Assembly: GCA_958298945.1 (NCBI GenBank)
Contig: OY282609.1
Coordinates: 65,258,220-65,322,219 of the forward strand
Origin: Atherix ibis
Taxonomy: Eukaryota > Arthropoda > Insecta > Diptera > Athericidae
Length of the DNA: 64,000 nucleotides
Direction: 5' to 3'
The position numbers were made by a program, and so were the translations under genes. Below, piece by piece: positions 21,155-34,719 of the stretch; position 1 is the stretch's first letter; every line of letters starts with the position of its first letter. The notes under the pieces were generated by a model. That model searched no databases. It was not told where the DNA came from and saw only the letters and a program-made list of their open reading frames with translations.

Positions 21155-22429
21155 TACGAGATCATTCAACAAGTACTTAGCCTCACCGCCCGATGGAACT
21201 GCTGTCACAAAAAAAATTTACCATCGTACTGTTCATTTTTTTAGTAGCCTACTGTCAAAGTTTCAGTCGATTCCCTTCATTAGTTTTGTTTTGAGAGCCT
21301 TTGAAAGCGAGCGTGTCGGTCGGTTGCACAAAAATGGAAAAAGAACAATATCGTTCGGTGATTAGATTCTTGTTTTTGGAAGAGAAAACGCGCAGCGAAA
21401 TCAAAGATCGCTTGGATGCTGTGTATGGTGACTCTTCTCCTTCGATGGCGACCGTCAAGAATTGGTTCAACGAGTTTGTTCGTGGTCGCACGTCGGTTTT
21501 TGATGAGCCACGCCCAGGTGCCCCAAAAACGGCTGCTACGGAGGAAAACGTTAAAAAAGTCCACGATCTCGTGTTGGCAGACCGTCGATTGAAGGTTCAC
21601 GAGATAGCTGAGACTGTGGGCATCGCAGTAGGAACGGTGCATCATATTCTACACGAAAAACTGGGCATGAGAAAGCTGTCGGCGTAATGGGTGCCGCGTT
21701 TGCTCACACCGGAAAACAAGCGCAACCGTGACACCACATCCGCGACGTGTTTGGCGCTGTTTCAGCGCAATCCAGTGGAGTTCTTGCGTCGTTTCGTGGC
21801 CGTCGACGAAACATGGATTCACTGGTACACACCAGAGACCAAGGAACAGTCGAAACAGTGGACTTCACTCGGCGAACGTGCTCCGAAGAAGGCGAAGACT
21901 GTTCGATCGGCCGGAAAGGTGATGGCCACCGTTTTCTGGGATTCACAAGGTGTGATCCACATCGATTACCTCGAGAAGGGTAAAACAATCACGGGACGCT
22001 ACTATGCTGACTTATTGGGCCGATTTAACGTCGAATTGAAGAAAAAGCGGCCCCGCTTTGCGAAGAAAAAAGTGCTGTTCCACCACGACAACGCGCCGGC
22101 TCACACCTCCGCCGTCGCCATGGCCAAATTGGTCGAATTGCGCTACGAATTGCTGCCCCATCCACCGTACTCTCCAGATTTGGCCCCCTGTGACTACTTT
22201 TTGTTTCCAAACCTGAAAAAATCACTCGCCGGGAATAGACTTGGGTCGAATGAGGAGATCATCGTCGCCACGGAGGCCTATTTTGCTACCCTCGAGAAAA
22301 TGTATTTTATGGACGGGTTTAAAAAGTTAGAGCATCGCTGGGCCAAGTGTATTGAGCTTAACGGAGCTCGATACACCAAAATTTTCGTTTTTCTTTTGTA
22401 GGCTAAGTACTTGTTGAGTGACCCTCGTA
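21155..22429 (+). mobile_element. Mariner element (irritans-like), near full length, TA-flanked
   Basis: The element occupies 21,157-22,427 (1,271 bp). It is flanked by TA at 21,155-21,156 and 22,428-22,429. The terminal inverted repeats start cgag and share tcaacaagtacttagcct, with one indel between the two ends. It carries one transposase gene (21,334-22,401). Size, TA target, terminal repeats and DD34D transposase all fit a mariner. The good state of the ends and frame suggests a relatively recent insertion compared with the other elements here. Confidence 0.95.
21334..22401 (+). pseudogene. Mariner transposase, DD34D, interrupted by one in-frame TAA
   Basis: The reading frame runs 355 residues from ATG at 21,334 to TAG at 22,399-22,401, the usual length for a mariner transposase. 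The only defect seen is TAA at 21,685-21,687, between MRKLSA and WVPRLLTPEN. In the irritans group this position is usually Lys, so a single base change explains it. The N-terminal half has the paired helix-turn-helix region (IRFLFLEEKTRSEIKDRLD and VHEIAETVGIAVGTVHHIL) and the WVPR-L linker follows. The three catalytic Asp are in VDETWIHWY, FHHDNAPAH and APCDYFLFP, with 34 residues between the second and third (DD34D). An ATG further upstream is not used because the frame opens with a non-ATG codon. As it stands it would give a truncated protein lacking the catalytic domain. Confidence 0.93.
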
Positions 22430-22514
22430 TTATAACCAGGAATATGTATATGCATGTGCTTTAATAACAGACTATTGATTTCATAGTTTAGAATGTATAA
22501 CTCTGTCTTTTGGT

Positions 22515-23130
22515 ACCTGTTAAATATATATGTCATTCAAGATAGCATTTGTTTAGTTTAAGGTTTGCCATTTTATATTTTATATCGTTTAACCACTAAA
22601 CGAAACGTTTAAAATATAAAAACTTTCTCTAAATGTGATGTTTCTGCCACGTTTTGCGATTCAAAAGTATCGAGTCCTGCAAAAAGTCTTTTGGCGGCCA
22701 TGATTTTCTTAATAATTATTACATAATGGCATAATTCAAGCAATATAATAAATTAAAAACTATATCGAAATCTGAATTAAAAATATATTTCATTCAAATT
22801 TACTTTTCAAAACCTATATTGGATAATCTGCAATTCATTTTAATTACTATAAAATACTATGATTCTGTTTTCCATTTTTCACCCTATCCATCATAAAACG
22901 AACTGCGAAAGATCTTTTAATTAAAATCTATATAATTCTACTAATAGATACTTTAAATAGTGACGATAGTCAATTTTCAGGAAATTGATTTTCAAACATG
23001 TAAAGTAGAAAATCCGGTCAAAAGTATCTAGAACAAAAAAAATTCCTATTCATATTAAAACTAAACGAAGATATTCTATTTTTGGCACATCATTTTTTTT
23101 GATTATCTTAGCTTGTAAATAAATCTTGTT
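22515..23130 (+). mobile_element. Interspersed repeat R, copy 1: end-piece of a DD41D-type element
   Basis: This stretch is clearly similar to 50,727-51,340 along its whole length. Shared landmarks are tcaagatagcattt, gatttgccattttat-type text, ttttgcgattcaaaagtatcgagtcctgc, cataatggcat, and tcattcaaatttacttttcaaaacctatattggat. One frame through the middle reads FKSIESCKKSFGGH (about 22,660-22,700), resembling the C-terminal CK(R/K)SRGGHL motif of DD41D transposases. So the repeat is best read as the 5' end joined to the transposase C-terminus and 3' region of such an element, with the middle deleted. Exact ends are uncertain. Confidence 0.6.
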
Positions 23131-26100
23131 ATTTTTATTTATGGTTAAATAGATTAGTGAGATATGTATATTGGTACACATGCATATAAAAAATTCTAAA
23201 TAAATGAAGATACATCACAGAGACGATTAATAGGAAATAGTCGCATAGCCAACTGAAGAACAAAGTTCAATAACGATTTAATTATTTGATATTATTTTGA
23301 TTATATAGTTTTCCAATCAGCTTACGTCATCTATACAAGTTGGATAGGCATTATTACTATAATAAATAATACCTTTAAGCTACTTGTAGAAAATTTTGCC
23401 TTTTTTTTCATTTTGCCTTTATTTAATTTGTATTATTATTAAGTTTGGATTATTATTAAGTTTTCGACAGTTTTTTTACCTCACAAAAATTAATAATAAT
23501 TACATACATCGTTTTTTTGGTTAGCATATACTACGATTACTTAAGATGCCTTTAGCAAATATTTTTATTAGTGCTTACCATTCAAATTACAACAATTTTT
23601 CAATAAAATTCTAACTACGCAAAAATTTTAAAATATGAAGAAAAGTTGTAAATAAAAAAATCATAAAAGAACAGACATTATACTTTTTATAGTAAAAAAA
23701 AAAATCATGAAATTATTTATTTTAGATGAATTTGTTGATAAATGTACCAAATGGAAGTATGAAAATAAGTTAAAAAGTAAAGAAATGTATAAATGAAGGT
23801 GAAGGAAAAAAGATCAAAACATAGAAGCCCATGACAAAAATAGTTTAAAAAAATTATTAAAAATTACTAAAATCATATGCAAAAAGAAAAAAAAAATGCT
23901 TAATTTACCTTGTGGCATTTTATACATTCTCGCAAATCGTATTCATTCACCATAGAGTGAGTATATAAGATAAAAGGTACGAATGCTCTGAAAAATTCAA
24001 TTTGAGCTCAAGGTTTGCCTGTTGCTATTGCTATTGCCTTTCATTGTGAATACTTTCATTTGTGAAAAATTCGAGCAACCGGCATATTTGTATTCACAAT
24101 GAAAGGAAGTTAAAAGGTAGGCATTTTTTTTATAAATTAAAACGGTCTTGCTTTATAGGATATTATAGAATAATTTTAGAAGCAGTCGGATATTAACAGA
24201 ATCAAAATCGATTTGTAAATTTGAGTGATTGCCGAGCAAAATAGATAAGATATTTTTATATACGAGTATATTAGCACATAATAGAGAGTGGGTGCTAAAA
24301 TTCCTAGTAAAAATCAATGATTTTTTACTATTATACAATAAATCTATAGTCGTCTATTGATTGGAAATTTATTCTTAGAAATCATTTTATTATATTGTAA
24401 TTTACAAGGTAAAAGTGTAAAAAAATATACATAGGTTTTTTTTTAAATTTTTTGTTTTGATATTTACAACTACAATAAATAAAAATTATATTAGATAAAT
24501 GTAAAGTAAATCAAAGCCACAATGCACGAACAGTAAACACCAATCGGTGTGAGTTAATTACTTATTTAAAATATCTGTAGAATAATTTCGTCTTAATGGA
24601 CGATGGGTGATTCTGGTAATGATAACTGGGGATAACAGTTTTACAAAAGGATTGACATGTTCACATAAAATAAGGCGTGGAATTATTTTGCAATGGTCAC
24701 ATTGGATGGTAATTAAAGCGCTTGGTTAAAATCTAAATTTCAATTCCGTAAGTCCAGATGGCTTTCAGTACTCTTTAAGATTTTTTCATAAGAAACTTGT
24801 CGATTATTTTTATAATATACGAGTATATAGATTTTGTTGAGCATAATTAATAAATTTTGTAAGTGAAAAAATATTTCTATTACCATATAATAAATTTTAC
24901 TACTTTTTAATTTAGATATTTTAAGAAAACTTGAATTGCATTTTAAGAATGGAAGAAAAAATATAAGAAATAATTCTTTTCTATTGGCTTGGTTTAATTT
25001 GATTAAAGAAAGAAAAAGTATGGAAAAATTTAATTTCATTCCTATAATTTCTTACCAACTATGGTTTGTACGTAATAAGAAAGGTAGTTGAAATGAAAAA
25101 TCTGAAGAAAAGAATTAAATTCGTGTTGAAGAAAAACGTGTTAGCAGTAAATTGTTTTTATATTTATGGTGTTTAGGTTTTTATTCAATATTATCAGTAT
25201 AGATATATGAATATGCATACATAGTTATATTCACGTTTGAACATGTCAATTATAGTTAGAGAATAGAAGATTAATGGTCGAGTCTTAAAAGGTAACTCTT
25301 CGAGATCCAATGTTAAGCTATTAGATGTACGTATGCCTTCTTGTTTATGCGGACTGTTCAAGTACCGTTATTGTTGGATCTACTATAAGTTTATCTTCTC
25401 CCGGATAGACTCTCACATTTATGCTTAAAATATGTTGAATACTAAAACTGATCTTCACACTTCTCGATCTAAATTCACTAGCACCGGACCATTATCTTCA
25501 AACTAAGAAACATTCCCTATAGATTCAAATCATGAACGTATATTAGTAGATTTGTTAGATTTGTTCATATATTAGTAAATATAAATATTGATCATAGAGT
25601 AATAATTATAGTTTGTAATAACAGAATATTATTATAATTTATTTAAAGAACTGCAACCGAATATGAGAAAAATGTATGCTAATACAGTTCGTTAAAATTA
25701 CTGCAAGATATTTGTTTAGAAAGAGAGGTGTGATATAATTGAAAAAGAAAATAAGAAAGAGATAGAAACAAAAAGAGAAAAAAAAACCAAATACATTTTA
25801 GAGGAAAAGAAAAGCATTTATTAGACAAATACCTGAACTATACAAAATGACGGCAGAAAAAATTTCTGCATTTCTTTTGAGAATTCATTTAATATTTTTA
25901 AATTTTCCGATGAGGGTTTTGTAGTATTTTTTTAATAAGTATTCAGCAACATACAATAATAAAATAATAATAATAACCAATCATGAATATTATATCGATT
26001 TAATTATTTTAATATTTCTTTCGAAAATACTTTTAAAATGTGAGCTGCTGTATAAAATTTTTTTTATTTTCGAAGGATTATAATGAAAGAATATTGATAA

Positions 26101-28054
26101 TAAGGTTAGGATGGGAAACATCAATAATTCAAGTACATAAAGACGAGATGGAGTCCATAAAGAAAAAAAACCACTTTAATAAGAAATGACCTCATACAGG
26201 CAGTGATGCCATCTACATTTATATTCTATTACTTGAATGATTTCCGATATTCTTCCTTTTTTATATTTTTCATCCTTCTGGAATAATCGATTTAACTTTC
26301 ACAAAATATGAAAAAATTTAAAATATAATAAACGAAATCGACAAGAAAACAGTAAAGAAAAAAATGATCACATCGGGCGCGTTTAAATGTTAAAGAAACA
26401 ACATCTATAAATACAACTGGTATTTTGCATCACTTTGACATTTCCATTTAGCTTTTAGCTTTTAGCTTTTTAACAGATTTTAAGGTCAGCACCAATCGAA
26501 AACAAGCTGAAATTAAGTCGTAATCTAGTAGTGGCCAGTTGAGAAGAAATAAAATGAATTTGAGAGTATGTCAGACAACTGATAATGGAATTTTTTTTGT
26601 ACAGAAAAATGAAGTTAAAAAATCTACAAAAAAGGCACCATCTCAATCTATTTCGACCTAGCTTTTTTTTTTGATAAAAAAGTAAAGATTTTTTTTCGTT
26701 TTTGTTCTCTAATTTGTTTTTTTATTTTTTTTAAATTTTGCCTTTCAAATTAGTAAAATATATTGATGACCGCTGAAGTACAGATATTATAAACAGTAGT
26801 AATGATCATAACAAGATTTACCTTAAGTGCAGTCATGTTAGAATATAAATCATTAGTTATTAAATACAACAGATTCCAGTAGGAAATAGTATGCATTCAA
26901 TTCCAGGGTAGAGATCATTTAATAATATTTTATTTAGATGAGGTCAATAAACAGTTTTTGCTATTTAATATTAACGTCTAGGGTTTCATGTTTAATTCAT
27001 CATTAAGTATGTAGGTAGGCAGGCTTAAGAAACATGTTTACATGCTTGTTTTGACTGTAGATAAGCACACCCAACTATTTAAAATAAGATACATTGAAAT
27101 ATGCGCGAATATCTATCAGCAAATAAACAAAAAATTTCGGGGTTGACATTGACAAGAGCCATGATTCAACAGACAATCAACTATATGCTATCAACTTTTC
27201 TTATAATTATTTTAATTTTATTATATTCAAATTTGAAAACACGTTTTCAAATAATATTCATACTTCTCAATATGTGAACAGGTTGAGAAAACCATTCCAA
27301 ATAAAACTTGATCAATAAAAGACAAAACTTGAGAATGAATTAAATCTCAACAACAACTATTATATGCTAAATAAATAAATAGAGAAAATATTAACAAAAA
27401 CTAGCTGCAGACACTAAATAGGATATACAAGCAATATATACACTAGGTAACAAAATGGCATTTCAAGCATACAACAGTTAATCTTTTTTTTCTTAAATAT
27501 ACCATGAATTTTGACAAAGCCTTAATCTTGTTATTTAGTATTTCTTTAATGTTAACTAACATCAAATAATTTTCTTTTGAGAAAAAAAAATTCGAAGGAG
27601 TTATAATAAAACAAAGAACATTATATGCATAGGTGATTACTCATTTGACATAAATAAATTAATTATTTCAAATTACATATTTGACCGTGATTTATTAAGA
27701 TTGGCAATTTTTTAATATTTATTTATAGTATCAGTACTAATTTTCAGATTTTGTAAATGTATTACAAATCTTGTCAAATTTGATAATTGCTTTTGTACAT
27801 ACTTTTGTTGATAAACACATTGATTTTTTTATGTGATTGGAATGATAGTTTTGATTAAATGAATCATTGTTTTAAGGCAATGTGATGAATATAAATATTT
27901 TTATAAACTGATATTAAACTCTTTTCAGAGATTTCAATTTTCTGGACATTCTATGACAATTAATAATAATCGCTTGTCCAAAATAAATATGTCGAAAGTA
28001 ACAAAAAAAGTTTTAAAGAAACTCTGGATAAAAAAAAAAACTAATTTCATCACC
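23131..28054. other. AT-rich non-coding DNA
   Basis: No coding exon or recognised transposon is seen. It holds a 17-bp inverted repeat at 24,037-24,106, TACGAGTA sites at 24,261 and 24,818, and a short gctttta x3 tandem at 26,451-26,471. Open frames such as 24,740-25,039 on the minus strand are F/I/K/N-rich and look like chance. Confidence 0.55.
24037..24106. repeat. 17-bp perfect inverted repeat with 36-nt spacer
   Basis: The arms are cctttcattgtgaatac (24,037-24,053) and its exact reverse complement (24,090-24,106). The spacer includes a second near-copy (ttcatttgtgaa). It may be the terminal repeats of a tiny MITE or a hairpin transcript. No coding content is seen. Confidence 0.75.
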
Positions 28055-29309
28055 TACCAGGTGTACACATATAAGCTTAAATCAGCAGTTTGGTCATAGA
28101 TGGCGTGAGTGAGCGTATTAAGCTACCATGGACACGCCATAATTTTTTTTATGAGTTTCACATCTGTCAACATTTATCAGTGCACATTGTCAGCAATTTC
28201 GTACAACAACATATATTTTTCCTTTGGTAATCATGTTTAGTTTTGTGCTAGAAAAAGAGCATATGCGTGAAGCTCTGCTTTTCTGCTTCAATTTGAAGAA
28301 ATCGGCTGCTGAATCGCATCGAATGCTTATAGAGGCTTATAGTGATAGTGCTTTATCGGAAACATTATGCCGAGATTGGTTTCGTTGGTTCAAAGACGGC
28401 AATTTTGACTTGTGGGACAAGAAGCGTGAAAATCGGCCTAGGAAGGTTGAGAACCATCAATTTCAGGCTCTTTTGTACGAAGACGATACCCAATCGCAAA
28501 AAATGCTCGCGGATTAATTGGGAATTACTCAACCAGCCATTTTCATGCGTCTGCGTACTATGGGGGAGATTGAAAAGATCGGAAAATGGGTGCCGCATAA
28601 ATTGAACGATAGGCAGATGGCCAAAACACATGCGAAATCTTGCTCGCCAGACAAAAAAGAAAGTCGTTCCTGCAACGGATTGTGACAGGCGATGAAAAGT
28701 GTATATATTTCGAGAATCCTAAACGCAAGAAATCGTGGGTTGATTCCGGCCAACCATCAACATCTTCCCCAAAACCAAATTGCTTAGGACGGAAGACGAT
28801 GCTGTACGTTTGGTGGGATCAGCAGGGTATCGTCTACTATGAGATGTTGAAACCTGGTGAAACTGTCAATGCTCACCGCTACCACCAACAACTGATTAAA
28901 TTGCACCGTGCTCTGCGTGAAAAAGGACGGATTATCAACAAGGACATGACAAGCTGATCTTTCTCCACGACAGCGCACCATCGCACACGTCAAAAATGGT
29001 CCGAAACTACTTGGAGACACTCAACTGGAAGGTGCTACCCCACCCCGCTTATTCACGAAACCTGGCCCCTTCCGACTACCACCTGTTATCGTCGAAGGGC
29101 CACGCGCTCGCTGAGCAGCACTTCGATTCCTACGAAGACGTCCGAAAATGGCTTGATGAGTGGTTTGCCTCGAAAGAGAAGGAATTTTTTTGGCGTGGTA
29201 TCCACAAATTGGCCGAGAGATGGGAAAAATGTGTAGCCACCGAGGACAAGTACTTTGAATAAATTTGTTTTTGTAAAAAACAGCGGATTTAAGCTTATAC
29301 ACCTGGTTA
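28055..29309 (+). mobile_element. Mariner family B, copy 1: full-length, DD34D
   Basis: The element begins 28,057 after TA and ends about 29,307. The terminal inverted repeats read ccaggtgtataagcttaaatccgctgttt at the right end (reverse complement). The left end matches with a small cacat insertion after ccaggtgta and a few mismatches. It carries a broken transposase (28,233-29,262). The same ends recur at 40,283, 47,559 and 63,380, so this is the longest local representative of the family. The right flank reads acctggttaac, so the TA duplication is offset by one base or eroded. Confidence 0.9.
28233..29262 (+). pseudogene. Family B mariner transposase, several breaks
   Basis: The N-terminus MFSFVLEKEHMREALLFCFN and following helix-turn-helix region are open to TAA at 28,515-28,517 (after QKMLAD). 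The next segment has LGITQPAIFMRLR and KWVPHKLND, then loses frame near 28,630 where bases are missing. It resumes with FLQRIVTGDEKCIYFENP (first catalytic Asp codon at 28,691-28,693), through WWDQQGIVYYEMLKPGE, and loses frame again near 28,940. The last segment has FLHDSAPSH (second Asp, 28,969-28,971) and LAPSDYH (third Asp, 29,074-29,076), 34 residues apart, and ends WEKCVATEDKYFE. All three Asp are still present, but one stop and two frameshifts make it non-functional. The Trp usual after GDEK is Cys here. Confidence 0.9.
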
Positions 29310-32300
29310 ACAAAAACAAATAAGAATAAAAATCTTTTATTTTATTCCCTAGAAGGCACAGAGTGTTTTTTAATTATTTTCAATATATTAGTTCAAATGA
29401 TACTATGCCTATCCCGAATAGATATTAGAAATAAAATCTTCTCTATTTCATGAACCTATTTCAATATAATTATTTATTCCGGAAATGAAAAGAAACGTTA
29501 TTTTCCAAAAAATGAATAATTTATCATAATTGTTCACACAATAATCACGTGATAATTGTAAGATGACCGAATAAAAGAAATATTGCTCCATATTTTGGAG
29601 AAAAAAAAATTAACAAAAAACACAAAGTTTAGTAAAAAGTAAAAAGAAAGAAGAGTAATTACTTAACTTTTAGATTAATCTATTTAGTCAATAGTAGAGA
29701 ATATTTTCTTAATGTATATAGTATCAATGGTTGGCTGGTCAAACAGAAATATTGCATAATTCCTTCAAAGTTTTCGGTTGAAAATCTAGAACAAATGCAA
29801 AAACTATAATCTTCTATGCGCTTTTCTATCTGTCTCTCTCTTTACTTCCTTTAGTATTTCTATTTACTTTTTTGCAATTAAATCACTCTGACAGAAGAAT
29901 ACTATCTAAAATTTAGTTGAAACTCATTTTTCTCACTCGATACTTTTTCAGCGTATTTAGAAATCAAATAAGAAAAATACTAAAAACTTAAAGCTTAATT
30001 AACATTTGCCAAATATTCACAGTTGTATCTTGTACACAATATATTATACTCCATTATACGATCATATAGTGTGGATATTCTAAATAAATCTTACTAACTA
30101 ATCCGATTTAATTTATTGTAAAATAAAATAAAATGCATATTTTGTACATAGTTTATTTTGTAAACTATTGAATTTATTATATTTTTTCTATTTTCGGTTT
30201 GATGTTTTTTGTTTTTCATGTTATTCGGAATCTAAAATTTCCAATTCGACTATCTTTAGATCTTCATCATTTTTATATTAGTATTTGTACTTTTGTGATT
30301 GGTGTTGTGATTCTTCATTATATTTTTGAATTAAATTAACAAAATTAGGTTAATAAGCTGTTTTAGCGATTAATCTTTTTTAATTCTTACATTTTTCTGT
30401 ATTTTTGTTTACAGCTTTTTCCTTTATTTCTTTTTAAGTTTTCTTTTCTTTAAAAGGGTGAAAATAGCTTTTTCTATTCAGTCTTCTTTTTTTCTATCAT
30501 TTTCAACAATAACAATAGATGAAAAAAACACAAAGAAAATGTTGCTTTGGAAAAACAAAATGGCCGCAATAATAAAAATAAGGGACAAAGAGAGAGGAAT
30601 GTATAAAATTTTAATATGTTTTCAAGTTTTTAGCGTCTCTTCTGATTTATGTAAAAGAAATAGAAAAAATTAAATGGACACACCATTGAATATGAAAAAT
30701 TTATATTATTCTACCTAGTCTTGGTATATGCATATTTTGGTCATTTGGTGAGGATATTATTTTTAGCGGAATTTTGTTGTAAAGAAAAATACCTTTTAAA
30801 ATATCAAAAAAAAAAAAAAATACAGAAAAAGAAGAAAATTTTCTCTTTTCCTTGTAAACTAGTGAAACTACTGGCATTTGCATTTAAGAAAAGATAAAAC
30901 GATTTATTGGGTAAAAAAATATAAATATTTTTACATATCATTCAAACCTATTAATCAGTAATTACAAGTTAATAATCCATAATAATAATTTGGTCATATA
31001 CGTATTTTTCTATAACTTTATTACCTAATAAAAAACATTTTAGAAAACAAACTAATAGTTGTAATTTTTGGAAGATTAAAATACCCGAAAAAGTTCAAGT
31101 CAAAATTCAAAATGAATAGTTTTTAAGTAAAATTATTTTAATTTGTATAATTTACAAATTTTTTTGAATTATTTTAACAAAATTTGAGAATAAAATTCCT
31201 ACAAGAAAGTAAAAGTTTAATCCATGAAAGTGTTTATTTATTAATCTGGCATACGTAGAGAAAATTGAAATTTATAATTTTCATTACTACTATGTATATG
31301 TAAGAAAATGCATTCCATTAATGCATGTATCTATCTACCACACCTTTCTTTAAGTATATTCAACTAAACTAAACGTTGGGAATTTTTAAAATTCCAATTG
31401 ACTCAATTGCCATGAAATTGGAATTGTGGTTTTATCGTTTGTGCCCATTTCAATTGAAATATGGTATATTATTAAGAAATCAGAGAAAAAAGAAAATAAG
31501 AAAATTCATGAATCCATGATATCATCATTGGTATTATCATCAATAGTTTAATAAGCAAAAAGTTTTTTTTTTTTTTTGTAACTATTAATCCAAGTGTAGT
31601 ATAAGATAGTAGAATATTGTATAAGTAAAATAACTTACTTCTTTTCTCTAGCCTAACTTTATTAGACTGTAAAGACATAGACTTTAGTAACATATTTAAT
31701 ATTATGATTTGTCAGCGTCATCATAATTGTACACTCAAATTAATACTTTACGGGTTTTAAATAACCGAAATAAAAACTGAAGAAAAAGAACACTGGTTGA
31801 AATGACCTTGGACTAAATTTTTAATTTATAGCAGTTATAATAACAATAATAATAATAATAATAATAATAAGAATATCAAATGAACTAGCCGAAAAAGTTT
31901 TGCTCAAATATTTTTAATCAAAAACTATTTATAATAGTGGTAGTAATAGCATCTATGAAGAAAAAAAAACCAAGAAACAAGAAGAAATGACATCACGAAA
32001 AATTATTCATAACGAAAGACTTAAGCGACAAACCTGAAATTATTGTATTAAAGTTGATTTCTTCGTTAATGATCGTTGTCGCCATTTTTCTTTAATCGAA
32101 AAATATTTTTAGTGAATATTTTGCTTACGTTCGAATTTTATTACATTATGGGTTAGCAAATTTTCGGAAATGTATTTTTTTTTTAGTATATTTATTTGTA
32201 AAAATCTATCAGAAAATGTGTAAAAATTCGAATTAATCTTATATAAATCCTAAAGTTGACTAAAAAAAATTGCAATATTTTGTATGAAAATTCGAAATCT

Positions 32301-34684
32301 CCTACATTTTCTGTAAATCCATATTTATTTTTGTAATAAGTTTTTTCCTATTTAATCATTAAAAACAAACAATATTAGCCAGATGGTTATTGCTAATACT
32401 CGTATAAAAATCTTCCATTTGGCAATTGTTAATCTAAAACGATTACGAAATTTATTCTTCAAATAAAATGATTCAATCGAAATGCATTTGTATGAAATTA
32501 ATTCAACTTAACCGATAAATGGGTGTTTATACGAGTAGTAGCATACGAGTATATGACGATACTAACTGGGTATGCCAATCATCTGACACTTATTAGTATA
32601 ATAGAAAAAAATTATTCCAATAGAAACCTTGATAGAAGCATTCTTTGTCCAAAAATGGTATATCAAGTGTGCTGTGTGGATTTCACAAAATGTAAGAAAC
32701 AAACGCGTGGGGGGATTGGTTGTTTAGTTATTTTAGTTGGTACCAATATTCACCGTTTGGTCGATTATATTGTAATGAAATTAGTTTGAATTCGGATTAA
32801 ATCAGAAAAAATAATAAAATTTTTCTTTTTCTATCGTTCCAATAAATGAATTTTTTGTGACTAATTTCATTTTAACTGGAATCTATTACATAAAAAAATG
32901 GTGTATCTTTTCAAATTTAAGAAAATTTACAATAATCCTCTAGTTCACTCACACTATAGTAATTTCATAATAACTGAATGAATAGTGTTGAGTATATGAA
33001 TATGCTGATCGACGAAGGACAACCGCTTATTTTGTGAATAGTATCAGCAAGTATCAAAATGAGTAGGTGGACTTCATTAGGTCTGGGTGTTACGTGTGTG
33101 CTCATGTGTAAGTTATTAACTGAAAGAAAATAAGGCCAAGATTTTTAACCATACTTTCAAGTATAATACAATAAAAATTTTATGTAATAAAATTGAAAAA
33201 AAAAAAATTAAATTAACTGAACATCATAGTGTATTAATGGAGCTTTTGCTTCTTTCAATTAAAATTTGGTTTTTCGATTTGGGGATTTGCAAACGTCTAA
33301 ATTATTACTCAAGTTTGTAGATAGAAATTTACTTTGAATTTATTATTAACTTAGTGTCTCTATAAAGCAAAAATACACTATTTTTTCCAAATAAAAGTAA
33401 TATTATTTATCTGAATTTAATGAATACCACAATAAAAAGTTGATCTGCCTTAAAATTTATTTAGTTGCCGTACAGAATAACTGAATAGTAGTATGGTAAA
33501 AACCAAATTGAATTTGAAATAAAAAATATTCAAAATTCTTGAAAGACACCATACATACACGTATGCATTATACATATTTTAGCATATGATAAAAAATTCC
33601 ATTTAATCAGCAAACATAAAATATTGTCAAAAAATGCAGATTTAATCGGCAAGTCAAAAAAATATTAAGTAGGAAAATCCGCGCACATCATGATTAACGA
33701 AATTAATTTGAGTCACGAAAATAGTCTCGCCCCAAAACAATTCAACATTTAAAAAAAAAAACCTTCTACGTTGCTATAAAAATATAAACCGTGGTCTATA
33801 AATTTTTAAATATTTTTAAAGTTTTAGACTAGTCATTCCTGAAAATGGTGTCAGCACCAAGAAAATTTAGTCATTGTGATGCAGCAGCAATTGTATTTTG
33901 ACAGTTTCTTTTTTTATCCTAAAAACAAGTACAAGAAAATTCAAAAAAAAATTTTTTTGTTTCTAAAACTTGATGGATAAATAGGGGAAAAAACAAATCG
34001 CGAGATCCTATTCAAGTTGGAATTAAAATCAATTCAAAATTAAAACATCAAAGTTGGATTTTTTTTTCTATTGGTAAAAAGAACTGTACAAACGTACTCG
34101 CATATGTAATCAAATCGTACATGTTTTGAAAACTAAATTAACACCTAAGGATAATTATATATATTATATGATTAGTAAGCGTGCGGTATACAGTTGGAAA
34201 TTTATTCCAGGTTGATGTTAAATTTGGTTTTTGTATTTATTTCTTAATCAATTAATCCATTAAAATGGTCTTAAAATAAAAATCTTTAAATTTCGTGTAC
34301 TAAAAATGCTGCTGTACAAAGTAATCGATTTGATTTGTTAAAGAAGCGTGACTGTAATGAATTTTTTAACATGATTTGAATTTTCTTTTTAAATTACAAA
34401 GAACCAACAAATTTGAATTTCGAATAGAATCTTCACAATAAGAAAATCTATCTTAAATTTACTTGAATTAAACGCAAAAAAATGTAAAATCAGCCATCAG
34501 AAAAGGTACTCATTTGTCCGAAAACATTTAGTACTGAATCATTGAACTTATTGATTAAATACGGTCAAAGAATTTAGAATTCACTGTCTATTATTTATTT
34601 AGTTTAGCATTTTTCCGCTCCTTAAATTTTACATTAGAAAAAAAAAGTTGTAAAGAAATACTTAAAGTGGGAGATGACAAACAT
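29310..34684. other. AT-rich non-coding DNA
   Basis: No gene is seen. It contains an (AAT)n microsatellite at 31,845-31,870 and two TACGAGTA sites 14 bp apart at 32,530 and 32,544, plus TACTCGTA at 32,397. The open frame near 32,523-32,789 (+) has no recognisable domain and a composition close to background. Confidence 0.55.
31845..31870. repeat. (AAT)n microsatellite
   Basis: About eight and a half perfect aat units. It is a simple repeat with no sign of function. Confidence 0.9.
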
Positions 34685-34719
34685 ATGCTACCCTGGATAC
34701 ATGTCATCCAGGGTAGCAT
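34685..34719. repeat. 14-bp perfect inverted repeat at the start of repeat R copy 2
   Basis: The left arm is atgctaccctggat (34,685-34,698) and the right arm is its exact reverse complement (34,706-34,719), with a 7-nt loop acatgtc. The right arm runs straight into gcatttgtttagtttaag, which is the 5' end of repeat R (identical 18 nt at 22,545-22,562). The hairpin may therefore represent two repeat ends head to head. Confidence 0.75.

Noticed and set aside
21334..22401. The idea that the irritans-like mariner is active
   Set aside because: An in-frame TAA at 21,685-21,687 removes the whole catalytic domain; readthrough cannot be assumed.
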